A stretch of 33,732 nucleotides of DNA from Alphaproteobacteria bacterium (lineage in GTDB: Bacteria > Pseudomonadota > Alphaproteobacteria > UBA828), in contig JAJDVB010000066.1 in the NCBI GenBank assembly GCA_022826345.1, forward strand, positions 1 through 33,732, in the 5' to 3' direction. A model generated the notes under the pieces. That model was given only the letters and a program-made list of their open reading frames with translations, had not been told where the DNA came from and did no database searches. Shown here in pieces: positions 27,089 through 33,732 of this stretch. Each line of letters starts with the position of its first letter. Positions within the stretch are counted from its first letter, which is position 1. Both the position numbers and the translations under genes were made by a program.

Positions 27089-27629
27089 CTAGCACGAATG
27101 CTTCTGAGCGAGAACTTCGCCGGTTTGCGTTGCGGGCGAGTTCTCGACGAAGAGGCGGTCCTCGTCCTCGTAGAACATACGCTCCCCCTCACAGCGGCAT
27201 GCTCGGTATATCAGCCAATGCCTCCAGCTCTTGACCTTGGCTGCCTTCATGGCGGCGAGGAACACGTCATCGGCGAAGAGACGGATTTCGTCGGTGGGCT
27301 TGATACCCTCGTGCTGCCAGGCGACGTAGAGCCAGTCGTGGACCACGCTGGCTTCGAGATGGGGGTCCGACGCGGCTGACGAGCGCCCGCGCGAGGCGAG
27401 GCGCGGTGGAGAGATCAGTCAGAAAGCCTCGGGGCACGAGGATGGGATGGATGGCTTTTTTCCCGCCGATTATCATGGTGACTGTGCACCAATAGGATCT
27501 ACCGAGGACGTAATAGGCGTCCTCGCCCTTGCGGCCGCGCACTGCATCTATGCTGCGGGTCAGGTGGACATCGTCGCAGTAGGAAAAGCCGGTGACCTCC
27601 ACAGGGAGTGAGTGCGGATAGGGGCTCAT
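27089..27629 (-). pseudogene. DUF1353 (phage-associated) protein, single frameshift
   Basis: The N-terminal frame from 27629 reads through YWCTVTMIIGG and ILVPRGFLTDLSTAPRLARA, the hallmark of DUF1353 (usual FxVPxGFxTDLASIPR). The C-terminal half lies in another frame: PHLEASVVHDWLYVAWQ, then ADDVFLAAMKAAKVKSW, also typical (xxVLHDxLY). The frames join if one base is removed from the five-G run at 27361-27365 (CCCCC on the coding strand). The corrected gene would be 540 nt, 179 residues, without other defects. DUF1353 proteins occur in phages and prophages; their function is unknown. It may be a true frameshift or a homopolymer base-calling error. It lies downstream of the GMC gene on the same strand. 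Confidence 0.75.
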
Positions 27630-27790
27630 CGAGAGGGTTCCTCATAGGCATGTCCCGTAGCCTGCGGCCTACGCCGTATACAAGAGAGCCAGAGGTAGCG
27701 CAATTCGCGAAGCCGCGCCTTTGTCACCCGGCCACCTCGCTGTTTTCCTGCACCGCCGGTAACGGAAGTCTGTGTTTGTTCGAACTGCCA

Positions 27791-29290
27791 TCAATCAGCG
27801 GACAAGTGGTTTGCAACGCGCAGCGCTTGAGCAGCGATTGTGAGCGACGGGTTCACGGCAGCCGAACTCGGCAGGAAGCTCGCGTCAACGACGTACAGGT
27901 TCGGGTGGTCGTAGCTTCTGCAGAAGGGATCGAGTACTGCCGTCGCTGGGTCGGTTCCCATTCGATTCGTGCCGCACTGATGCGACGGTTCGCCTCTGCC
28001 GAAGGGTTTGGTGAAAATGAGCTGATAGCCCGCTCGGCGAAAGATGCTTCGCATGCGATCGACCAGGAGCCCGTGGGCCTTCAGGTTGGTCGGCTGCCAG
28101 TTGAGGACTATGCGCCCACCGTCCAGATAGACACGGCTCTCTGCCGACGGCAGGTCCTCGCTCATGAGGTACCAATCGAGCGCTCGTCGGCAAATCGGCC
28201 GGAGCGCGAACTCGGGGGACCAGAATAGAAGATTAGCCGAAAGGATGGGCGCGGAGACCTTGCCAAGGAGCTGAACATTGCCCAGGGGTACACTGGCCTC
28301 ATCATCGGCGAAGTAGAAGTCGTTGATTGCCAGCGTCTTGGCGTGGACTGTGTCGTAGCTCTTGCGCACGTCAACAGCGATCAGCGCCGTCGCGTTGTGG
28401 TTCATGAAGTATCGCCCGACCAGGCCGGAGGTGTTGCCGACTCCGCCCGTGCCCTTGCGGCGATCTGAGCGCAGGAGAACGACCGCCGAGTTGACGGCGC
28501 CTGCCGCGAGAATCGTTGTCTTGGGGCAGATGCGGTGCTCAGTGTTGTTGCGGCGATAGACGACGGCGGTGACGTCCCTGCCACGCGGATCGACCTCCAG
28601 TCGCTCGACCTTGGCCCCTGTTACGAGGCGCACGTTCGGGAACTCCAAAGCTCTCGCAAGCGGCCCGGTTTCCGCGTCGATCTTCCCGCTGAACGTGTCC
28701 GGCACGGCGTCCCACGGCGTGGGGGCCCGCCTGAGCCACGCCTCGACGTCGACCGATAGCGGCAGCGGTGTGGGATGCAGACCCTGGCGACGAAGACGCT
28801 CGGCCGCATCCTCGACTTGAGGTTCGTGAGGGACGGGTGGAAAGGGATAGTCCTCGGAGTGGTACGGCTCGGTCGGGTCGTCGCCAAGTTGGCCGCGCAC
28901 GCTGAACAGTTTCTCGGCCTGGCAATACCACGGCTCGAGCTCGTCGTAGCCGAAGGGCCACGACACCGTGGTCCCCTCCAGGTGGTCGTGCGCTTCGAAA
29001 TCCTCGGCGCGTAAGCGGTACATGACCGCGCCGAAGAACTTGGAGTTGCCGCCCACATAGTAGTAGTTGCCCGGATTGAACGGCTTGCCGTCGCCATCGA
29101 GCCAGGTCTCATCAGGACGAAACACACCTCGTCTGAAGATCGCGGCGAGATCGCGCGTCTCCGGCGTATCCCTTAGCCGTTCACCCCGTTCCAGAATCAC
29201 GATTTCGGCACCGGTCGGCGCGAGGCCGAAGGCCGTCGTCGCACCGCCGATACCGGAGCCGACAATGACGAAGTCCGGAGTGTCGCTCAC
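27791..29290 (-). CDS. GMC-family FAD-dependent oxidoreductase
   Basis: A 499-residue flavoprotein. The FAD-binding dinucleotide motif GSGIGG is at residues 11-16, followed by IVILERGERL. NYYYVGGNSKFFGAVMYR is the GMC-type substrate-loop region, TTILAAGAVNSAVVLLRS the second conserved block, and HQCGTNRMG (437-445) with SSAAVNPSLTIAAQAL near the end carries the conserved C-terminal block, with a His/Asn pair near the flavin. Such enzymes oxidise alcohols, sugars or polyols. No signal peptide is seen, so it is cytoplasmic. It starts 25 bp after the stop of the cluster 2 ATPase gene on the same strand, so it is probably part of that operon and may oxidise the imported compound. The substrate is unknown. 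Confidence 0.9.
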   Translation of the reverse strand: MSDTPDFVIVGSGIGGATTAFGLAPTGAEIVILERGERLRDTPETRDLAAIFRRGVFRPDETWLDGDGKPFNPGNYYYVGGNSKFFGAVMYRLRAEDFEAHDHLEGTTVSWPFGYDELEPWYCQAEKLFSVRGQLGDDPTEPYHSEDYPFPPVPHEPQVEDAAERLRRQGLHPTPLPLSVDVEAWLRRAPTPWDAVPDTFSGKIDAETGPLARALEFPNVRLVTGAKVERLEVDPRGRDVTAVVYRRNNTEHRICPKTTILAAGAVNSAVVLLRSDRRKGTGGVGNTSGLVGRYFMNHNATALIAVDVRKSYDTVHAKTLAINDFYFADDEASVPLGNVQLLGKVSAPILSANLLFWSPEFALRPICRRALDWYLMSEDLPSAESRVYLDGGRIVLNWQPTNLKAHGLLVDRMRSIFRRAGYQLIFTKPFGRGEPSHQCGTNRMGTDPATAVLDPFCRSYDHPNLYVVDASFLPSSAAVNPSLTIAAQALRVANHLSAD

Positions 29291-29315
29291 GGTTTCGCCG
29301 TGGCTCGCTCAGGTC

Positions 29316-30446
29316 CTATGCGTCCGTCGGCCCGTCCACGCGCTCACCGCTGTCTACGTCGAACAGGCAGGCATGCGCCATGTTGAAGTAGAGGCGGGTG
29401 GGCTCCATCTGAGAGGCGGATGTATTGGGTCTCAGGCGGCTGACGGTCTCTCTCTCACCCAATTGGAGAACCCCCAGCGTGTCTGCGCCGGTTGGCTCGA
29501 TCAGGTCCAGAACGCAGTCGGCGGCAACAAACAGTCCTTCATCGGTCTCCCTGGGCTGCTCTTCGACAATATGCTCCGGTCGAATGCCCAGGATGACGCG
29601 ACGGCCGTTCAACGCCGGGTCGACACGCAGACCACAGGTCAGCTTTAGAGGCTGCTCATTCTCTCGCGTCACGGCCAACTCCCAGCCGCCGTCGGCCCCT
29701 TGGTCAAGCGTCGCAGGGATCAAGTTCATGGGTGGCGAGCCCATGAAGCCGGCGACGAATACGTTCGCCGGGTTCGAATAGATTTCGTACGGGGTGCCTT
29801 GCTGCTGAATGATTCCGCTCTCGAGCACGCAGATCTGTGTGGCCATGGTCATCGCCTCGATCTGATCGTGAGTCACGTAGACGAACGTGGTCCCTGTTCT
29901 CTTGTGAATGCGCTTGATCTCGCTCCGCATCTGAACGCGAAGCTTGGCGTCCAGATTGGAAAGCGGCTCATCGAACAGGAAGACCTTCGGGTCGCGCACG
30001 AGCGCCCGGCCCATCGCCACCCGTTGGCGCTGGCCACCAGAGAGCTGACTCGGCTTGCGGCCGAGCAGGTGACCGATCTCCAGGAGCTCAGCGACGCGTT
30101 CGACAGCCTTCCGGCGCTCGGCCCTGCGTACGCCCCGCATCTCGAGACCGAAGCTGATGTTCCCGGCGACCGTCATCGTCGGGTAGAGCGCATAGGACTG
30201 GAAGACCATGGCGATGTCCCGGTCCGCCGGCTCCAGGTCGTTCATCACCTTGTCGTCGATCTCGATCGTGCCTTCGGTGATGTCCTCAAGCCCTGCGATC
30301 ATGTTGAGTAGGGTCGACTTTCCGCACCCAGACGGCCCGACCAGGACCAGAAACTCGCCGTCCTCGACCTCGATGTTGATGTCTTCGAGAACGCGAACGG
30401 TGCCGTCGAAGGTCTTGCCGACTTGCTTGATGCTGAGACTGCCCAT
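29316..30446 (-). CDS. CUT1 sugar ABC ATPase (UgpC/MsmX type), cluster 2
   Basis: A 376-residue ATPase. Walker [10 protein letters not shown] is at residues 37-45, the Q-loop region is [14 protein letters not shown], the signature [14 protein letters not shown], Walker [17 protein letters not shown] and the H-loop [14 protein letters not shown] are intact. The C-terminal regulatory OB-fold includes [14 protein letters not shown] and [10 protein letters not shown]. It differs from the cluster 1 ATPase along much of its length but has the same layout. It follows the MalG-like permease by about 50 bp and precedes the GMC oxidoreductase gene. Confidence 0.94.
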   Translation of the reverse strand: MGSLSIKQVGKTFDGTVRVLEDINIEVEDGEFLVLVGPSGCGKSTLLNMIAGLEDITEGTIEIDDKVMNDLEPADRDIAMVFQSYALYPTMTVAGNISFGLEMRGVRRAERRKAVERVAELLEIGHLLGRKPSQLSGGQRQRVAMGRALVRDPKVFLFDEPLSNLDAKLRVQMRSEIKRIHKRTGTTFVYVTHDQIEAMTMATQICVLESGIIQQQGTPYEIYSNPANVFVAGFMGSPPMNLIPATLDQGADGGWELAVTRENEQPLKLTCGLRVDPALNGRRVILGIRPEHIVEEQPRETDEGLFVAADCVLDLIEPTGADTLGVLQLGERETVSRLRPNTSASQMEPTRLYFNMAHACLFDVDSGERVDGPTDA

Positions 30447-30496
30447 GACGTCGTCCTAGGGGCTCCGGCTACCGGCAGAAGGCATTCGCACGGTGC

Positions 30497-31369
30497 CTAT
30501 CCCTTTACCGAGCCGCTCATCAAGCCGCGCACAAAGAAGCGACCGGCAAAGATGTAGATGAGCAGGGTGGGAATGGCGGCGATGAATGCGCCGGCAAAGT
30601 GAACATTGTATTCCTTCACGCCGGTCGAGGTGTTGACGAGGTTGTTGAGAGCTACCGTCATCGGATAGCTGTCGAAATCGGCGAAAGAGACGCCGAACAG
30701 GAAATCGTTCCAGATGTTCGTGAATTGCCAGATTACGGAGACGATGATGATTGGGCCCGACGCCGGCAACATGATCCGAAAGAAAATTCTGAAGAGGCCT
30801 GCCCCGTCTACCTTGGCGGCCTTCACCAGTTCGTCGGGAAAGGCGATGTAGTAGTTGCGGAAGAAGAGTGTGGTGAATCCCAGGCCATAAATCGTGTGCA
30901 CGAGGACAAGACCCGGAATGGTGCCGGCCAAATGGAGAACACCGAGCACGCGCGCCATGGGAATGAGCACGATCTGGTACGGAATGAACACGGCGCCCAG
31001 AAGCGCGAGAAACACCAGCTTGTGCCCGCGAAAGGTCCACTTGGTCAGCACGTACCCGTTGATGGCACCGAGCATCGTCGAAATCACGACGGCGGGAACC
31101 ACCATGAGAATGGTATTGAGGAAGTAGGGGCGCAGTCCGGTGGGGTCGACGCCGACCCGCGCGGTGGACCAGGCCTTCACCCAAGGCTCGACGATCCACT
31201 CATGCGGCAGGCTCATCATTCCGCCCGCCTGAATCTCGGCCAGCGGCTTGACCGAGTTCACCAGCATGACATACATCGGAAGAAGAAACAGAATCGCGAA
31301 CACGATCAACGTGAAATAGAGAAACGCACGAAGAATACGCTCTTCGGGAGAGCGTCTTCTGCGACTCAT
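30497..31369 (-). CDS. CUT1 sugar ABC permease (MalG-like), cluster 2
   Basis: A 290-residue inner-membrane permease from the start chosen here. The first helix is near residue 13-33 (AFLYFTLIVFAILFLLPMY). The EAA loop reads LVKAAKVDGAGLFRIFFRI, ending MLPASGP, for ATPase docking. ATG 31369 makes an ATGA overlap with the upstream permease stop and gives MSRRRRSPEERILRA, a positive-inside N-terminus. A longer in-frame start at 31393 adds eight residues inside the preceding gene and is less likely. It is the channel partner of the MalF-like protein. Confidence 0.93.
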   Translation of the reverse strand: MSRRRRSPEERILRAFLYFTLIVFAILFLLPMYVMLVNSVKPLAEIQAGGMMSLPHEWIVEPWVKAWSTARVGVDPTGLRPYFLNTILMVVPAVVISTMLGAINGYVLTKWTFRGHKLVFLALLGAVFIPYQIVLIPMARVLGVLHLAGTIPGLVLVHTIYGLGFTTLFFRNYYIAFPDELVKAAKVDGAGLFRIFFRIMLPASGPIIIVSVIWQFTNIWNDFLFGVSFADFDSYPMTVALNNLVNTSTGVKEYNVHFAGAFIAAIPTLLIYIFAGRFFVRGLMSGSVKG

Positions 31370-32244
31370 TTCTTGCCCCCGCGCAACTCCCAATAGATGT
31401 AGGGCACCACGAAAACTGCGATGAGCGCCAGCATGATGATGGCGCTCGAAGCACCGATTGCCATCTGGTTGCGCGTGAAGGTGTACTGATACATGAAGAC
31501 CGACGGCAACCAGGAGGAGCGGCCGGGGCCACCGCTCGTCATGACGACAATAAGGTCGTAGGTGCGAATGGACATGTAAACCAGAATCACCAGGACACTG
31601 ATGAACGTATAGCCGAGCTGAGGAATAATGATGCGCGCGTAGAGCTGGAGCTTGGAAGCCCCGTCGACTCGCGCGGCCTTAAGTATCTCAGTATCGATTC
31701 CGCGCAGTCCGGCAAGGAACATGGCCATCACGAAGCCGGTCGTCTGCCAGATTGCGGCGATCGCGATGGTGTAGATCGCGAAATCGCGGTTCTTGATCCA
31801 GTCGAAGCTGAAGTTCGCCCAACCGGCAGCATGCATGACGCTTTCCAGGCCGACGCCGGGGTCGAGAAACCATTTCCATGCCGTGCCTGTCACGATGAAG
31901 GAGAGCGCCATCGGATACAGATAGATCGAGCGAAAGGTACCCTCCGCCCGAATTTTCTGATCGATCAGGATGGCCAGGAGCAGCCCGAGCGCGCAACAGA
32001 CAACGATGTAAAGGGCACTGAAGAGCACGAGGTTGACGAGGGCGATGTCCCACGCCCGCAGCGAGAAGAGCGCTTCGTAGTTGCGGAAGCCGACGCCGCC
32101 GTAGCTGGGCAGGATCTTGGAATCGGTAAACGAGATGACCAGGGTGAAGGCGATGAAGCCGTAAACCCCGGTGATGACCAGCAGGACGCCGGGCGACAGA
32201 ACGATCTGGGGCAGACGGGCTTTCAGGGTTGAGCGAACACGCAT
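31366..32244 (-). CDS. CUT1 sugar ABC permease (MalF-like), cluster 2
   Basis: A 292-residue permease. The first helix is near IVLSPGVLLVITGVYGFIA, and KILPSYGGVGFRNYEALF is the usual post-helix segment. The EAA loop is ILKAARVDGASKLQLYARI, ending IIPQLG. The C-terminal GASSAIIMLALIAVFVVPYIY is the last helix. ATG 32244 gives MRVRSTLKARLPQIV, a basic N-terminus fitting a cytoplasmic start; the frame also opens from TTG 32280, with no better ribosome-binding site. It overlaps the MalG-like gene by 4 bp. Confidence 0.92.
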   Translation of the reverse strand: MRVRSTLKARLPQIVLSPGVLLVITGVYGFIAFTLVISFTDSKILPSYGGVGFRNYEALFSLRAWDIALVNLVLFSALYIVVCCALGLLLAILIDQKIRAEGTFRSIYLYPMALSFIVTGTAWKWFLDPGVGLESVMHAAGWANFSFDWIKNRDFAIYTIAIAAIWQTTGFVMAMFLAGLRGIDTEILKAARVDGASKLQLYARIIIPQLGYTFISVLVILVYMSIRTYDLIVVMTSGGPGRSSWLPSVFMYQYTFTRNQMAIGASSAIIMLALIAVFVVPYIYWELRGGKK

Positions 32245-32290
32245 CTCAGCCGGCAGCCCCTTCGCCCGCGGAAGGTGCAAGCATTGTGGG

Positions 32291-32373
32291 CGCTGCGGGT
32301 GACGTCAAGGGCGGATGCCGCCCCGCAGCGGTCGGAAAAGCGGGCAAGCCGCCCGCACCGCAAGGGATTGCGG
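32291..32373 (-). terminator. Cluster of inverted repeats after the cluster 2 binding-protein gene
   Basis: Several stems lie in the gap between the binding-protein stop (32401) and the permease: CGCTGCGGG/CCCGCAGCG (32291-32299 with 32322-32330), GGGCGG/CCGCCC (32309-32314 with 32318-32323), GCGGGC/GCCCGC (32340-32345 with 32351-32356) and CCGCAA/TTGCGG (32358-32363 with 32368-32373). No T-run was seen. As in the other clusters, it is probably an mRNA-stability or attenuation region. Confidence 0.6.
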
Positions 32374-32400
32374 CGCGAGCGACCGGCCCGGTGGCCCTGA

Positions 32401-33630
32401 CTACAGCTTGGCTAGCGCCACCCCTTCCGCCATTTCTTCGACGGCCTCTTCTGCGTCCAACTCGCCGTTGAAGTAAGCGGTGACCGCGTCGGTAAACGCG
32501 TTCTTCACGGCAGCCCTGTTGGTATGGCTCAGTCCTTGCGAACCCACGAGAGTGCCGTTTGCGTTTGCCTCCTTGAGATGGGCAATGCCCTTTTTGCCGC
32601 AGTCGTCGAACGCCTCGTCGGTGACGTCTATTCTGGCCGGCACGGAGCCCTTGACGATATTGAAGGCCACCTGGAACTCTGGATCCAGGATGGCCGATGC
32701 CATCTTGGCCTGCGCCGACTGGCGCTCCTCGCCGACGTCGAACATCGCGAACTGGTCGGCGTTGAAGGTCACGTGGCCCTGGGTGCCGGGCACGCGGAAG
32801 CACAGGAAGTCGGTTCCCGGCACCTTGCCCGCGTTGATGAACTCGCCCTTGGCCCAGTCGCCCATGATCTGGAAAGCGGCCTCGTCGTTGATGACCATGG
32901 CCGTCGCCAAGTTCCAGTCACGACCCGAGAAGTTCTCGTCCACGAGCTCGCGAAGCTGTCCCATCCGCCCCAACGCCTTCAACATCGTATCGGAGCGGAT
33001 CGCGTCTTCGTCAAGGTCGATGAAAACCTTCTTGTACCAATCCAAGCCTCCCGCCGAGAGGGCGACGGAATCGAACGTGGTGATGTCCTGCCAGTGCTGA
33101 CCGCCATAGGCGACACCGACGAAGCCTGCGTCCTTCGCCTTCTGGGCGACCGCGATGAACTCGTCCCAGGTCTCCGGCGGTTCAGTCTGGCCGATCGCGT
33201 CGAACACGCGCTTCGACGCCCAGACCCAGTTGGTGGAGTGCACGTTGACCGGCGCCGAAACCCACTTGCCGTCATGGGTCGCGAAGAATTGAAGCGCCTC
33301 CGGAATGAGAGCTGTCCAGTTTTCGCTTTCGGCGACCTCGTTCAGGTTTCCGAGGGCTCCCTGCTCGGCCCACTCGAGAATGTCGTAGCCGAGCATCTGC
33401 ACGGCGGTCGGCGGATTACCCGCCGTGACCCGCGCACGCACGGCCGTCATGGCCGCCTCGCCGCCACCGCCGGCAACGGGCATGTCATTCCAGACGACTC
33501 CTTGCGCCTCCAGCTTTTCCTTGAGAACGGATACCGCAGCGGCCTCGCCGCCCGACGTCCACCAATGAAGCACCTCGACCTCGTCGGCCGCCGTTGCCGC
33601 AGCCGGGACCGCCATCGTCGAGATGGCCAA
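32401..33630 (-). CDS. CUT1 sugar ABC substrate-binding protein, cluster 2
   Basis: A family-1 solute-binding protein, 409 residues from the TTG at 33630. [16 protein letters not shown] and the following [21 protein letters not shown] are the hallmark of glucose- or glycoside-type binding proteins of this family. [32 protein letters not shown], and [14 protein letters not shown] continue the family pattern, so the ligand is probably a sugar. From the TTG, the leader is only about 15 residues, too short for a signal peptide. The same frame continues upstream with [14 protein letters not shown], which would complete one, but has no start codon before a stop. An ATG at 33665 lies in another frame; a one-base frameshift near the start would join it to this leader. 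It may be a real lesion or a sequence error. Two CUT1 permease genes follow. Confidence 0.88.
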   Translation of the reverse strand: MAISTMAVPAAATAADEVEVLHWWTSGGEAAAVSVLKEKLEAQGVVWNDMPVAGGGGEAAMTAVRARVTAGNPPTAVQMLGYDILEWAEQGALGNLNEVAESENWTALIPEALQFFATHDGKWVSAPVNVHSTNWVWASKRVFDAIGQTEPPETWDEFIAVAQKAKDAGFVGVAYGGQHWQDITTFDSVALSAGGLDWYKKVFIDLDEDAIRSDTMLKALGRMGQLRELVDENFSGRDWNLATAMVINDEAAFQIMGDWAKGEFINAGKVPGTDFLCFRVPGTQGHVTFNADQFAMFDVGEERQSAQAKMASAILDPEFQVAFNIVKGSVPARIDVTDEAFDDCGKKGIAHLKEANANGTLVGSQGLSHTNRAAVKNAFTDAVTAYFNGELDAEEAVEEMAEGVALAKL

Positions 33631-33732
33631 GATACTGATACCAAACGCGCTCCAAATTGACTCATTATCTCAATATGTTGTGGTGATGGACGGGACAACC
33701 TCCATAGACTGTGGTGATCGAGTCTCACCGTC

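Overview
The window looks like GC-rich chromosome from an alphaproteobacterium, probably a metabolically broad heterotroph of the Rhizobiales or Rhodospirillales type. This is inferred from base composition, gene style (GTG and TTG starts, 4-nt start/stop overlaps) and the density of ABC import systems; no rRNA, tRNA or taxonomic marker gene is present. No CRISPR array, tRNA, rRNA or transcriptional regulator was recognised.

Layout. Positions 1-1223 are a decayed edge: the 3' end of an IS630-type transposase, one copy of a dispersed 112-bp repeat, and a frameshifted DUF433 antitoxin remnant. Positions 1224-6374 (+) hold a BMP-family (nucleoside-type) ABC importer (binding protein, double ATPase, two permeases) followed by a VOC-family enzyme. 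A stop-interrupted integrase N-terminus lies at 6470-6554. An M20 amidohydrolase (6678-7874, -) is divergent from a branched-chain-amino-acid-type ABC importer (8096-12815, +: binding protein, LivG, LivF, LivH, LivM). That importer leads into an amidase-signature enzyme (12877-14304) and an unusual gene encoding two tandem ectoine-synthase-like cupins, interrupted by one in-frame TAG (14442-15272). A serine hydrolase (15621-16751, -) and a TPR protein with two in-frame stops near its start (17402-19069, -) follow.

The right half is almost entirely on the minus strand. First comes a CUT1 sugar importer with an isomerase and a PfkB kinase (26108 to 19191), whose kinase runs into the tail of a lost RbsC-type permease. 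Next is a gene-poor stretch with imperfect tandem repeats and the second 112-bp repeat copy (26109-27088), then a frameshifted DUF1353 gene and a GMC oxidoreductase. Last is a second CUT1 importer (33630 to 29316).

How it fits together. The window is an assembly of four independent uptake modules, each carrying its own likely catabolic enzymes: VOC protein; amidase plus EctC-like cupins; isomerase plus sugar kinase; GMC oxidoreductase. All four binding-protein genes are followed by inverted repeats capable of forming hairpins, a plausible way of making more binding protein than membrane components. Between modules there are scars of mobile DNA and decaying genes (transposase, integrase, DUF433, DUF1353, TPR, RbsC tail), indicating a region shaped by insertion, deletion and gene loss. 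The most unusual item is the tandem EctC-like gene downstream of the Liv transporter and amidase.
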